A DNA stretch of 26,042 nt. Origin: a virus. The stretch lies in IMG/VR virus record IMGVR_UViG_3300009163_000156, positions 1 through 26,042 of that record. One strand, written 5' to 3'. Of this stretch, positions 1 through 7,380 are shown piece after piece. Made by a program: the position numbers and the translations under genes. Below the pieces are notes generated by a model. The model saw nothing but the letters and a program-made list of their open reading frames with translations. It was not told the origin of the DNA and searched no databases. The stretch's first letter is position 1; every line of letters starts with the position of its first letter.

Positions 1-237
1 GCCAGCACCCAGTACGCGCAGAACCTGGTGTACCACAAGGACGCCATCACCTTCGCTACCGCCGACCTTCTGCTGCCGCAGGGTGTCGATATGGCGTCGC
101 GTCAGGTGCATAACGGCATCAGCCTGCGTATCGTTCGTCAGTATGACATCAACAACGACCGTATGCCTTGCCGCATCGACGTTCTGTATGGCTACAGCAC
201 GATCCGTCCGCAGATGGCTTGCCGCATCTGGGGCTAA
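1..237 (+). CDS. major capsid (coat) protein, P22 gp5-like, C-terminal part
   Basis: This reading frame is open from base 1 and stops at 235-237, so only the last 78 residues of the protein are present. The visible part contains NLVYHKDAITFATADLLLP, a late VRQYDINNDR segment and the ending MACRIWG. I recognise this as the C-terminal region of P22-type coat proteins, which build the icosahedral head. The gene order downstream (gp4, gp10, gp14, gp7, gp20, gp16 equivalents) agrees with that. A strong hairpin with a UUCG loop follows the stop codon within 10 bases, consistent with a very highly expressed gene that needs its own transcript end. The start and the main coat fold lie outside the window. 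The family call is from memory of the motif and from synteny. Confidence 0.85.
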   Translation, partial: ASTQYAQNLVYHKDAITFATADLLLPQGVDMASRQVHNGISLRIVRQYDINNDRMPCRIDVLYGYSTIRPQMACRIWG

Positions 238-246
238 CCTGAAACC

Positions 247-276
247 GGCCCCCGGTTCGCCGGGGGCCACCTCTTT
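247..276 (+). terminator. UUCG-loop hairpin after capsid gene
   Basis: A perfect 9-bp stem (GGCCCCCGG at 247-255, CCGGGGGCC at 260-268) closes a TTCG loop, followed by ACCTCTTTT. This is a terminator-like structure, probably partial because late genes continue downstream. It lies between the coat gene stop and the ribosome binding site of the next gene. Confidence 0.8.
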
Positions 277-291
277 TGAAAGGATTCTACA

Positions 292-705
292 ATGGCTCTC
301 CCCAATGGCGGCGGTGGTTATCAGGTCGGCGATGGCAACCTGAACGAACCGCTTATCGACGCAATCCCGCTTCCGCTTTCGGTTGCTTCGACTGCAACTC
401 TGACTGCGGCCCAAGTGCTGAACGGCATCCTGCTGGTTGGCAGCGGCGCCACTACGGCACAGACCTACACGCTGCCGACCGTGGCGCTGCTGGAAGCCAC
501 TCTGTCCAACTCGGACAAAGTTGGCACGTCGTTCGTGTTCCGTGTGGTCAACCTCGGCACGTCGTCCGGCACCGCGATTATCGCTGCTGGCACCGGCTGG
601 ACGGTGACGGGTTCGCTGACCATGACCGTTCCGGTCACGACCGGCGCAACCATGATCGCCCGCAAGTCTGACGTTGGCGCTTGGACGCTGTACCGCGTCA
701 ATTAA
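292..705 (+). CDS. small virion protein, probable head decoration or fibre protein
   Basis: 137 aa. The AAAGGA ribosome binding site just upstream supports the ATG at 292. The N-terminus is Gly-rich (LPNGGGGYQVGDGN), and the rest is Ala/Thr/Ser/Val-rich with alternating hydrophobic residues, typical of beta-sandwich virion proteins. The C-terminal half (about 70-137) resembles the beta-domain found at the end of many phage fibre proteins, with repeated TAQTYTLP-like and ATMIARK-like strands. No catalytic motif, signal peptide or membrane segment is seen. Its place directly after the coat gene, between two terminator hairpins, suggests an abundant capsid-associated protein. Decoration protein is an inference from position and composition. 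It could also be a short head fibre. Confidence 0.7.
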   Translation: MALPNGGGGYQVGDGNLNEPLIDAIPLPLSVASTATLTAAQVLNGILLVGSGATTAQTYTLPTVALLEATLSNSDKVGTSFVFRVVNLGTSSGTAIIAAGTGWTVTGSLTMTVPVTTGATMIARKSDVGAWTLYRVN

Positions 706-710
706 TGGGT

Positions 711-742
711 TAGCCCCGGCCTTCGGGTCGGGGCTACCTTTT
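711..742 (+). terminator. UUCG-loop hairpin, second in series
   Basis: TAGCCCCG (711-718) pairs with CGGGGCTA (729-736). An inner GCC/GGT adds three more pairs, including one wobble, and closes a TTCG loop at 722-725. CCTTTT follows. It starts 5 bases after the preceding stop codon and ends just before the AGGAG of the next gene. Confidence 0.8.
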
Positions 743-755
743 CAGGAGACAGACA

Positions 756-1169
756 ATGGCGAACACCAAATCCATCGGCGTTGCCTTCCTTGACCAAGAC
801 ATCGTCGGCGCTCAGTTCATTCTGTCCGACGAACAGCTTGGCTACACCGCAGAGGCTCAAGGCGCCGTCACGCAGTTGACTAGCAAAAGCACGGCAGTGA
901 CGCTGAACAAGTCGGCTGGCGTGATCACCATGAACAACGCTTCGTTGGCCACGGCCACCAACGCCACGTTCACGCTGAACAACAGCCTGATCTCGGCCAA
1001 CGACACCGTAATCCTTACGATCTCTGGTGGTCAGGCTACCGCTGGCTCGTACAACGTGTTTGCAAACGCGCTGGCAGCCGGTTCGGTCAGCATCACCTTG
1101 CGTAACATTTCCGGCGGCACGCTGTCGGAAGCAGTTGTGATCAACTTTGCGCTGATCCACTGCGCCTAA
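756..1169 (+). CDS. small structural protein, beta-rich, head-decoration type
   Basis: 137 aa, with a good AGGAG ribosome binding site at 744-748. Residues from about 32 onward carry VTQLTSKSTAVTLNKSAGVI, then TFTLNNSLISANDTVIL, and end LSEAVVINFALI. I recognise this as a recurrent small virion domain of podoviruses and related phages, usually found close to the coat gene and annotated as hypothetical or structural. Composition is Ala/Thr/Ser-rich with almost no charged residues, which fits an all-beta surface protein. It sits between two UUCG hairpins, like the gene before it, so the first three genes of the window appear to be set up as separately terminated high-output units. The exact role (decoration, head fibre) is unproven. 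Confidence 0.7.
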   Translation: MANTKSIGVAFLDQDIVGAQFILSDEQLGYTAEAQGAVTQLTSKSTAVTLNKSAGVITMNNASLATATNATFTLNNSLISANDTVILTISGGQATAGSYNVFANALAAGSVSITLRNISGGTLSEAVVINFALIHCA

Positions 1170-1174
1170 CGAAG

Positions 1175-1200
1175 TGGGCGGCCTTCGGGCCGCCCATTTT
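1175..1200 (+). terminator. UUCG-loop hairpin, third in series
   Basis: A perfect 9-bp stem, TGGGCGGCC (1175-1183) with GGCCGCCCA (1188-1196), closes a TTCG loop and is followed directly by TTTT. This is the most canonical intrinsic terminator of the three. Expression of gp4 and later genes must rely on read-through, antitermination or another promoter. Confidence 0.85.
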
Positions 1201-1211
1201 AAGGATTTCTT

Positions 1212-1418
1212 ATGACCGTCATTTATATGGTTCACCCCACGCACGGCGCCAAGGTTGCGATCTCCAATGAGGAAGCGATTTTGGATGCATTTGATGGCTG
1301 GGAACGCTATGATGTGGTTACGTCATCTGTGGTGACGGACGATGACGAGGATGAGATCGTCAACGAGATGGCGGCACCAAAGCGGCGCGGACGCCCCCGC
1401 GCGAAGCAGGAAGACTGA
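1212..1418 (+). CDS. 68-aa head-region protein with AT-hook-like C-terminus
   Basis: 68 aa, with AAGGA eight bases before the ATG. The first half (MTVIYMVHPTHGAKVAISNE, then DGWERYDV) resembles short proteins often encoded between coat and head-completion genes in podoviruses. The middle is strongly acidic (DDDEDE around 44-49). The end is strongly basic, with KRRGRPRAKQ around 57-66, which matches the core of an AT-hook minor-groove DNA-binding motif. It is followed after 3 bases by the gp4-like gene. A role at the head-DNA or head-neck interface is plausible but inferred. The acidic and basic halves could also simply be a disordered tail. Confidence 0.6.
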   Translation: MTVIYMVHPTHGAKVAISNEEAILDAFDGWERYDVVTSSVVTDDDEDEIVNEMAAPKRRGRPRAKQED

Positions 1419-1421
1419 CCA

Positions 1422-2132
1422 ATGACGAGCGCCGGCGACATCATCAACGGGTCACTGCGGCTTTTGGGTGTCCTGGCCGAAGGCGAAACGCCGTCAGCCG
1501 AAACGTCGCAAGACGCGCTGGCCGCCATGAACCAGATGATTGATAGCTGGAACACAGAGCGGCTGTCGGTCTTCGCCACGGAGGATCAGGTGTTCACATG
1601 GCCCGCGGGCCTGCTGTCGCGCACGCTGGGGCCGACAGGCAACTTTGTCGGCAACCGCCCTGTGTTGCTGGACGATAGCACCTACTTCCGTGATGCCAGC
1701 ACCGGCATCAGCTACGGCATCAAATTTATCAACCAGCAGCAGTACAACGGGATTGCGGTCAAGACCGTGACCTCGACGTTCCCGCAAGTGATCTTCGTCA
1801 ACAACACGTTCCCCGACATCGAGATGTACATCTACCCGCGCCCGACGCGCGCGCTGGAGTGGCACTTCATCTCTGTCGAGGAACTGACCAAGCCTGCGCT
1901 GCTGGCCACCGAACTGACGTTCCCGCCGGGCTATCTGCGTGCGTTCCGCTACAATCTGGCTTGCGAGATGGCGCCAGAGTTTGGCGTCGAGCCGTCGCCC
2001 CAGGTGCAGCGGATCGCCATGACCAGCAAGCGCAACCTCAAGCGCATCAACAACCCTGACGACATCATGTCCATGCCGTACAGCATTGTGGCAACCCGTC
2101 AGAGGTTCAACATCTTCGCAGGGAACTACTGA
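1422..2132 (+). CDS. P22 gp4-like tail accessory factor / head-completion protein
   Basis: 236 aa. The N-terminus (AGDIINGSLRLLGVLAEGET, then AAMNQMIDSWNTE around 33-45) matches the helical start of P22 tail accessory factor gp4 and related head-completion proteins. These bind the portal ring after DNA packaging, close the head and form the platform for the gp10-type plug. Residues 60-150 are beta-rich with aromatic residues (FTWPAGLL, MYIYPRPT). The C-terminal part (PPGYLRAFRYNLACEMAPEF) is the helical segment usual in this family. P22 gp4 has muramidase activity, and I see no obvious way to confirm it here. Order coat-gp4-gp10 supports the call. The stop is 2 bases before the tailspike ATG. 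Confidence 0.8.
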   Translation: MTSAGDIINGSLRLLGVLAEGETPSAETSQDALAAMNQMIDSWNTERLSVFATEDQVFTWPAGLLSRTLGPTGNFVGNRPVLLDDSTYFRDASTGISYGIKFINQQQYNGIAVKTVTSTFPQVIFVNNTFPDIEMYIYPRPTRALEWHFISVEELTKPALLATELTFPPGYLRAFRYNLACEMAPEFGVEPSPQVQRIAMTSKRNLKRINNPDDIMSMPYSIVATRQRFNIFAGNY

Positions 2133-2134
2133 CG

Positions 2135-3706
2135 ATGGCTAACGTCAAAATCTCTCAGTTGCCGTTGGCAACCTCACCACTGGACAGCACGGTCGAGATG
2201 CCGGTCGTGCAGGGCGGCGTCACCAAGCGCGCCGGGATGACCACCATCGGCTTCTTGCAGTCTGGTACGGGGGCGACGTTGCGTACCGCGCAAGACAAGA
2301 TGCGCGAAACTATTAGCGTTGAAGATTTTGGCGCGGTCGGTAACGGCGTTGCGGACGACAAGGCGGCAATTCAAGCAGCGATTGATGCTTGTTTTGCCGC
2401 TGGAGGCGGCAGTGTATTTTTGCCGACAGGCACTTACCGTGTGGTTGGCGCCCTTGTTTTGAAGCCATACGTGTCGCTGATCGGCGAAAATCAGCGCAGC
2501 ACTGTAATTCAGCAAGCTACGGCGTCAGCTATAACGATAAATTGCAACATTTCACCTAGCATAAACAGCTACGGTAGTGTGGAAAACCTATCTATTGTTT
2601 ACAGCAGCCAAGGGACGGCTGGCGGGACTGCTATTAATCTTGGCAATTGTTTTTACGTAGATGTTGTAAACGTCTACGTATACCGCGCTTATATTGGCTA
2701 TGCGGGCGGAACCAGTTCAAACAGTTGTTTGGTTGAAAGAAGCTCTTTTGAAGATTGCACCCATATAGGCATGTGGGTGTTTAACTCTGAAAACATCTCG
2801 GCCAACTGGACATACGTGTTAAATTCTAACACAACGTTGTGCGCGCTCGGCTGCTTCCGGCTAGAAAATCTTGCACAGGGCTGCAACTTTAGCAACTGCT
2901 ACACGTTCCGGGGCGCTTATCCGCTGATCTCGACGGCTTCGGTTTACGCCGATGGTGTTCGGCCTGCCTTTAACAAGTTTGAGGCAAGCTACTTTGACGC
3001 CGCGCCAAACCCGGCTATTGTTGAAAAAACCATTGAAACGGACTTTAATAATTGCTGGTTTAGCAACGGGCGCGGCAATCTAAAATCGGGTGTTGAGCTG
3101 TCGCAAACTGACGGCATTCGGTTTACGGGCGGCCAAGCAATCAACAGCGGCGCTTATGGCGCGTTGGTCAATGCGAACTGCACCAGAACCGTGTTCAACG
3201 GTTTTGCGGCGCGGGACAACAGCGTTGACGCTGCAAACACATATGATGGCATTGCGTTTGCGGCCAACACCACGGATTTTACCGTTACAAACTGCATTTT
3301 GACCAACGACGTTATCACGTCCTTTGGTACTCAGCGGTACGGCATTAATGTCGCTGCCGGCACTAGTGACCGCTATATTATTACCGGCAATCTGTTGACC
3401 GGCAACGGAACTGGCGGCATTAACGACGGCGGCAGCGGCACAACCAAATACATCTCTTACAACACCGGCTACCGCACCAGCAACAGCGGTTCCGCAACGG
3501 TTCCATCAACACAAACAAGCATTGTGGTTGATCCTGGCTTGTCGCCCACCTTTACCATCAACGATGTTTTGGCAACCGCGCAAGGCGACACTCTTGAACG
3601 GTGGTGGGTTGAAGCAGTAAGTTCGACAACTTTCAAAATTCAGCTTGCAAGCGCCGCTGCGGCTAACCGCACGTTTAGCTGGTCTGTTAGGACAAAGGGC
3701 GCATGA
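2135..3706 (+). CDS. tailspike with pectate-lyase-like beta-helix
   Basis: 523 aa. Residues 1-65 (VKISQLPLATSP, VEMPVVQGGVTKRAGM) form the short adaptor domain common to phage fibres and spikes. From about 62, SVEDFGAVGNGVADDKAAIQ followed by GGGSVFLPTGTYRV is the classic start of a pectate-lyase-3 right-handed beta-helix. The rest has short repeats rich in Asn, Gly, Thr and Phe with many Cys, as in trimeric spikes that bind or cleave surface polysaccharide. Catalytic residues cannot be assigned by eye. From about 2290 to 3650 the DNA is clearly more AT-rich than the neighbouring genes (23 G+C of 60 at 2641-2700), a sign of recent acquisition of the receptor-binding part. The adaptor-coding part keeps the local GC. 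The stop overlaps the next ATG. Confidence 0.85.
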   Translation: MANVKISQLPLATSPLDSTVEMPVVQGGVTKRAGMTTIGFLQSGTGATLRTAQDKMRETISVEDFGAVGNGVADDKAAIQAAIDACFAAGGGSVFLPTGTYRVVGALVLKPYVSLIGENQRSTVIQQATASAITINCNISPSINSYGSVENLSIVYSSQGTAGGTAINLGNCFYVDVVNVYVYRAYIGYAGGTSSNSCLVERSSFEDCTHIGMWVFNSENISANWTYVLNSNTTLCALGCFRLENLAQGCNFSNCYTFRGAYPLISTASVYADGVRPAFNKFEASYFDAAPNPAIVEKTIETDFNNCWFSNGRGNLKSGVELSQTDGIRFTGGQAINSGAYGALVNANCTRTVFNGFAARDNSVDAANTYDGIAFAANTTDFTVTNCILTNDVITSFGTQRYGINVAAGTSDRYIITGNLLTGNGTGGINDGGSGTTKYISYNTGYRTSNSGSATVPSTQTSIVVDPGLSPTFTINDVLATAQGDTLERWWVEAVSSTTFKIQLASAAAANRTFSWSVRTKGA

Positions 3707-3831
3707 TGTGGACGCACTACTGCAAGCCTGACAAGGCATGGTTAAGCGTTGAGCGCGGTGAACCTTGCAACTGGTGCGACGCACCGGAAACGCCGGAAGA
3801 ACCAGACGACGCTGACGACGAACTGGAATAA
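3703..3831 (+). CDS. 42-aa Cys-containing small protein
   Basis: 42 aa, starting at an ATG that overlaps the tailspike stop (ATGA), with the stop 3 bases before the gp10-like ATG. The sequence starts MMWTHYCKPDKAWLSV, continues GEPCNWCDAPE, and ends in an acidic tail (EEPDDADDELE). The three Cys (one, then CxxC) plus His5 could hold a zinc ion, giving a miniature zinc-ribbon-like protein, but this is inference. Similar tiny proteins with a CxxC and acidic tail occur between tail genes of podoviruses. Tight coupling on both sides argues that it is real. Confidence 0.6.
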   Translation: MMWTHYCKPDKAWLSVERGEPCNWCDAPETPEEPDDADDELE

Positions 3832-3834
3832 CGC

Positions 3835-5376
3835 ATGAAGTCGCCCATCCTCGGTTCAAGCTATGTGGCCCGCAGCATCAATGCTGCGGATGCCCGCATG
3901 GTGAACCTCTTTCCAGAGGTTGTGCCAGAGGGTGGGCAGATGCCTGCGTTTCTCAACCGCGCGCCAGGGCTGAAGCTACAGCAGGCCGTTGGCACCGGGC
4001 CGATCCGCGGGCTGTGGGCGCACCAGACGCAAGGCTCTGACTTCTTCGTCGTGTCGGGCAACGAAGTCTACAAACTGTCTTCGCTGACCGGCACGCCGAC
4101 GCTGCTGGGGTCAGTCAATGGCACCGGGCCGGTGTCCATCGCCGACAACGGCGACCAGATCGTCTTTGCGTGCAACCCAGACGCCTTCGTCTACACCGAG
4201 TCTACCAACACGTTTGTGCAAGTCACTGATCCTGACTTCCCGGGCGCGGTGACGGTCGGGTATCTCGACGGCTACTTCGTGTTCAACCCACCTAACAGCC
4301 AGCGGTTGTACGTCACCAGCCTGCTGGACGGCACGCAGATCGACCCGCTGGATTTCGTCAGCGCCGAAGGATCGCCGGACGGCATCGTTGGCCTGATCGT
4401 CGATCACCGCGAAGTGTGGGTGTTCGGCACCGACAGCACCGAAGTCTGGTACAACGCCGGCACGGCGGACTTTCCGCTGGCGCGCATTCAAGGCGCGTTT
4501 AACGAGATCGGCTGCGTCGCGCCATATTCCATCGCCAAGCTAGACAACGGTGTGTTCTGGTTGGGAACCGACGCCCGCGGCCAAGGCATTGTCTACCGGG
4601 CGACGGGCTACGTTGGCCAGCGCGTGTCCACGCACGCGGTCGAGTGGCAAATCCAGCAATACCTCAACATGTCCGACGCAGTAGCATACACCTACCAGCA
4701 GGACGGCCACGCCTTCTACGTCCTGAACTTTCCCTCGGCCAACACGACGTGGGTTCTGGATGTCGCCACCGGGGCTTGGCATGAGCGGGCTTATTTCAAC
4801 GAAGGCGTGTTCTCGCGTCACCGCGGTAACAGCCAGTGCAACTTCCTCGGAAACATCGTCATCGGCGATCACCTGAACGGCAACATCTACACCTTTGACC
4901 TGACGACCTACGCTGACAACGGCACGCCGCAGAAGTGGCTGCGGTCGTGGCGGGCGCTGCCGACCGGCCAGAACAACCTGAAGCGCACGGCGCAGCACAA
5001 CCTTCAGATCATGTTTGAGTCCGGTGTCGGCCTGTCAGGCTACGACCCGTTCGACGTTTTCAACGATTTGTTGCTGACCGAAGGCGGCGACTTTCTTATT
5101 ACGGAGTCGGGCGACTTCATCGAAGTTTCCTTGGGGTCTGTGCAGGGCGCAAACCCACAGGTTATGCTGCGCTGGTCGGACGACGGCGGTCACACATGGT
5201 CGAACGAGCATTGGGTGTCTATCGGTAGGATCGGCGGCTACGGCCAACGCGCCATCTGGCGCCGCCTAGGCATGACGATGAAGCTGCGCGACCGCGTGTA
5301 CGAGGTGTCTGGCACTGACCCGGTCAAGCTGGTGATCATCGACGCCGAACTGATGTTGAGCGGCACCAATGCCTAA
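3835..5376 (+). CDS. P22 gp10-like packaged-DNA stabilization (tail plug) protein
   Basis: 513 aa. The N-terminus (SYVARSINAADARMVNLFPE, then FLNRAPGLKLQQAVGTGPIR) is the conserved opening of the family containing P22 gp10, which binds below gp4 and plugs the portal channel until ejection. The body is a repeated beta pattern (SVNGTGPVSIADNGDQIVF, VTVGYLDGYFVFN, VGLIVDHREVWVFGT, GVFWLGTDARG), consistent with a propeller-like fold. A duplicated LLLTEGGDFLITESGDFIEV is seen around residues 412-431. The C-terminal part has a QVMLRWSDDGGHTWSNE motif, as in many phage stabilization proteins. The start at 3835 lacks a strong ribosome binding site, so translation is probably coupled to the 42-aa gene. 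The stop overlaps the next start by 8 bases. Confidence 0.82.
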   Translation: MKSPILGSSYVARSINAADARMVNLFPEVVPEGGQMPAFLNRAPGLKLQQAVGTGPIRGLWAHQTQGSDFFVVSGNEVYKLSSLTGTPTLLGSVNGTGPVSIADNGDQIVFACNPDAFVYTESTNTFVQVTDPDFPGAVTVGYLDGYFVFNPPNSQRLYVTSLLDGTQIDPLDFVSAEGSPDGIVGLIVDHREVWVFGTDSTEVWYNAGTADFPLARIQGAFNEIGCVAPYSIAKLDNGVFWLGTDARGQGIVYRATGYVGQRVSTHAVEWQIQQYLNMSDAVAYTYQQDGHAFYVLNFPSANTTWVLDVATGAWHERAYFNEGVFSRHRGNSQCNFLGNIVIGDHLNGNIYTFDLTTYADNGTPQKWLRSWRALPTGQNNLKRTAQHNLQIMFESGVGLSGYDPFDVFNDLLLTEGGDFLITESGDFIEVSLGSVQGANPQVMLRWSDDGGHTWSNEHWVSIGRIGGYGQRAIWRRLGMTMKLRDRVYEVSGTDPVKLVIIDAELMLSGTNA

Positions 5377-6091
5377 CCCCGTCAACATCACCAACATCAC
5401 ACCGCCGCGCGTGCAGTTGACTGACCCGAACACAGGGCTGGTCAGCCGCGAATGGTTCAGGTTTTTCCAAAGCCTGTTTCAGTTGACCGGCAGCGGCCAG
5501 AACGACTTCACGCTGCAAGACTTGCAGATCGGCCCTGACAGCGACGCTGCGTCATTGGCGGCTGTGTTGCAGACCGAAATCCAGAACCTGTCCGTGTCGC
5601 CGCCGTACACGCCGCAGTTGCCCCGCCGCCGCTACGGGTCGTTCTACGACACCACCACGCAGACGGCGGCGGCTATCAACACTGCCTACGCCATGACGTT
5701 CAACACCACGCGGACAAGCGAAGGCATTACCTTGGGGACGCCCACGTCCCGCGTCTACGCCGACACGCTGGCCACTTACAACATTCAGTTTTCCGTTCAG
5801 GTCAACACCACGGTGGCGACTGACCAACTGCTGTGGGTGTGGCTCCGCAAGAACGGCACAAACGTGACCGCCAGCACCAGCCAGGTGCGAACCAAGGTTC
5901 TTGATTTTGCGGCTGTCGTTACGAAGAATTTTTTGCTAGAAATGAACCCCGGCGATTATTTTGAACTGATGTGGGCCACAGACAGCACGGGTGTTCAATT
6001 GCAGACATTTGCCGCTTCTGGGTTCTACCCGTCCGTTCCTTCGGTCGCGCTTACCGTGACCAACAACATCGGTTCAGAAGGAAACTACTAA
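5369..6091 (+). CDS. tail protein with probable C1q/TNF-like C-terminal domain
   Basis: 240 aa. The first 60 residues (ITNITPPRVQLTDPNTGLVS, EWFRFFQSLFQLTG) are a conserved opening seen in uncharacterised phage structural proteins next to gp10-like genes. A short helical stretch (DSDAASLAAVLQTEIQNLSV) follows. From about 88, YGSFYDTTTQTAAAINTAYA begins a jelly-roll-like domain of the C1q/TNF type, continuing LATYNIQFSVQVNTTVATDQ and LEMNPGDYFELMWATDSTGV. That domain type is used at fibre and needle tips. In P22 the gene after gp10 encodes the tail needle gp26. This protein sits in that slot and no other needle is apparent, but it lacks a long coiled coil, so needle function is only a possibility. 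Confidence 0.6.
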   Translation: MPNPVNITNITPPRVQLTDPNTGLVSREWFRFFQSLFQLTGSGQNDFTLQDLQIGPDSDAASLAAVLQTEIQNLSVSPPYTPQLPRRRYGSFYDTTTQTAAAINTAYAMTFNTTRTSEGITLGTPTSRVYADTLATYNIQFSVQVNTTVATDQLLWVWLRKNGTNVTASTSQVRTKVLDFAAVVTKNFLLEMNPGDYFELMWATDSTGVQLQTFAASGFYPSVPSVALTVTNNIGSEGNY

Positions 6092-6946
6092 ATGGCCGTC
6101 CTTTCCCCCTCACCCAAAGCGCAGTTTCTGGACGCTTCCGGCAACCCGCTGGTCGGCGGTAAGGTCTACACTTACGCCGCCGGCACGACCACGCCACTAG
6201 CAACCTTTACGACCGGCGCCGGCACGCAGCCAAACACCAACCCGGTGATCTTGGACTCCCGCGGCGAGGCCAACATCTGGTACAGCAACGGCACCTCGTA
6301 CAAGGTCGTGCTGACCGATTCGGCTGACGCTTTGATCTGGACGGTAGACAACATCGTCACGATTGGGTCGATGGCGTTCCAGAACGCCAACGCTGTGGCC
6401 ATCACCGGCGGCACCATCGGGTCGGGCGTGACGTTCAACGGCAACACCACCGGCACGGCGTCCAACGTCACTGGCGTGGTCGCGGTCGTCAACGGCGGCA
6501 CGGGTTCAACCACGGCTGCCAACGCGCGCACCGCCTTGGGCGCAGCCAAGTCAGGCGCTAACGACGACATCACGGCGCTGGATCAAGACGTGGTGCTTGT
6601 GGCTACCGGCACGATTGGCGCGACCAGCATCGGCTACCGCGGCGCACCGCAGAACGCTCAAACGTCAGCCTACCAACTGGCGCTGACCGACAACGGCAAG
6701 CACATCTCAATCACCACCGGCGGCGTCACGATTCCGGCCAACAGCGCAGCGGCGTTCCCGATTGGCGCGACGGTTGTCATCTACAACAACAGCGGCAGCA
6801 GCCAGAGCATTGGCATCACGACTGATACGCTGCGACAGGCTGGCACGACCAACACCGGCACGCGGACACTGGCCAACTACGGTTTGGCGACGTGCGTCAA
6901 GGTGGACACGACCGTGTGGGCCATCACCGGCGCAGGGCTGTCCTGA
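6092..6946 (+). CDS. tail fibre protein
   Basis: 284 aa. The start directly abuts the previous stop and is preceded by AGAAGGAA. Residues 1-88 (SPSPKAQFLDASGNPLVGGK, VYTYAAGTTTPLATFT, NPVILDSRGEANIW, IWTVDNIV) form the N-terminal domain common to many phage tail fibres and spikes, a virion-attachment module. Around 128-150 the VVNGGTGSTTAANARTALGA segment is the short repeat found in phage fibre shafts. The C-terminal part (IGYRGAPQNAQTSAYQLAL, HISITTGGVTIPANS, VVIYNNSGSSQSIGI) is a beta-rich tip domain seen in other fibres. The phage therefore carries both a beta-helix tailspike and this separate fibre. The stop overlaps the next start (TGATG). Confidence 0.75.
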   Translation: MAVLSPSPKAQFLDASGNPLVGGKVYTYAAGTTTPLATFTTGAGTQPNTNPVILDSRGEANIWYSNGTSYKVVLTDSADALIWTVDNIVTIGSMAFQNANAVAITGGTIGSGVTFNGNTTGTASNVTGVVAVVNGGTGSTTAANARTALGAAKSGANDDITALDQDVVLVATGTIGATSIGYRGAPQNAQTSAYQLALTDNGKHISITTGGVTIPANSAAAFPIGATVVIYNNSGSSQSIGITTDTLRQAGTTNTGTRTLANYGLATCVKVDTTVWAITGAGLS

Positions 6947-7371
6947 TGAGCGGCGCGGTGCTGTCCTTGCTGGGTACGTCGGGTGGGGCCGCGTCTGCTG
7001 TGACCATCACGGTTGATCCTGCGTACATATACGGCTTCAACCCCGGATTAACGGCATCGGCTCAGTACCAGCTCAACAGCAGCGGCAGCGCGTTCAAAAG
7101 CGTCAACGGCGGGGCGTCCACACTGCTGTACAACTGGTGCGTCCCTGCGGCTCAGGCGGCCAACTACGAGGTGTACGCCAGCCTGGTGTCAGGGTCGTTG
7201 AGCGGCGGTAGTTCAGCCACCGACACTTGGCTGGCGCTGACCTCGACACGCACTTGGCTGGTCAGCAGCACCACTTTTCAGGACGCAACGCTTAATGTCG
7301 GCATCCGGCGTATCGGCACCACCACCATTTTGGCGTCGGCGGATATCAATTTAGTCGCCGAAGCAATATAA
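6946..7371 (+). CDS. small structural protein, function unknown
   Basis: 141 aa from the ATG at 6946, chosen because it overlaps the fibre stop (TGATG). An in-frame ATG at 6892 lies inside the fibre gene and is less likely. The sequence is Ser/Ala/Gly/Thr-rich and beta-prone: SGAVLSLLGTSGGAASAVTI, LYNWCVPAAQAANYEVYA, WLALTSTRTWLVSSTTFQD, DINLVAEAI. It resembles small fibre-associated or chaperone-like proteins next to phage fibre genes, but I do not recognise a named family. There are no membrane or catalytic motifs. Its place in the tail cluster suggests a virion or tail-assembly role. Confidence 0.6.
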   Translation: MSGAVLSLLGTSGGAASAVTITVDPAYIYGFNPGLTASAQYQLNSSGSAFKSVNGGASTLLYNWCVPAAQAANYEVYASLVSGSLSGGSSATDTWLALTSTRTWLVSSTTFQDATLNVGIRRIGTTTILASADINLVAEAI

Positions 7372-7380
7372 GGATAGGCC

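Noticed and set aside
2654-2680. 8-bp inverted repeat TACGTAGA / TCTACGTA inside the tailspike gene
   Set aside because: It lies in a coding stretch rich in Tyr and Val codons and has no T-run. Probably a by-product of coding sequence.
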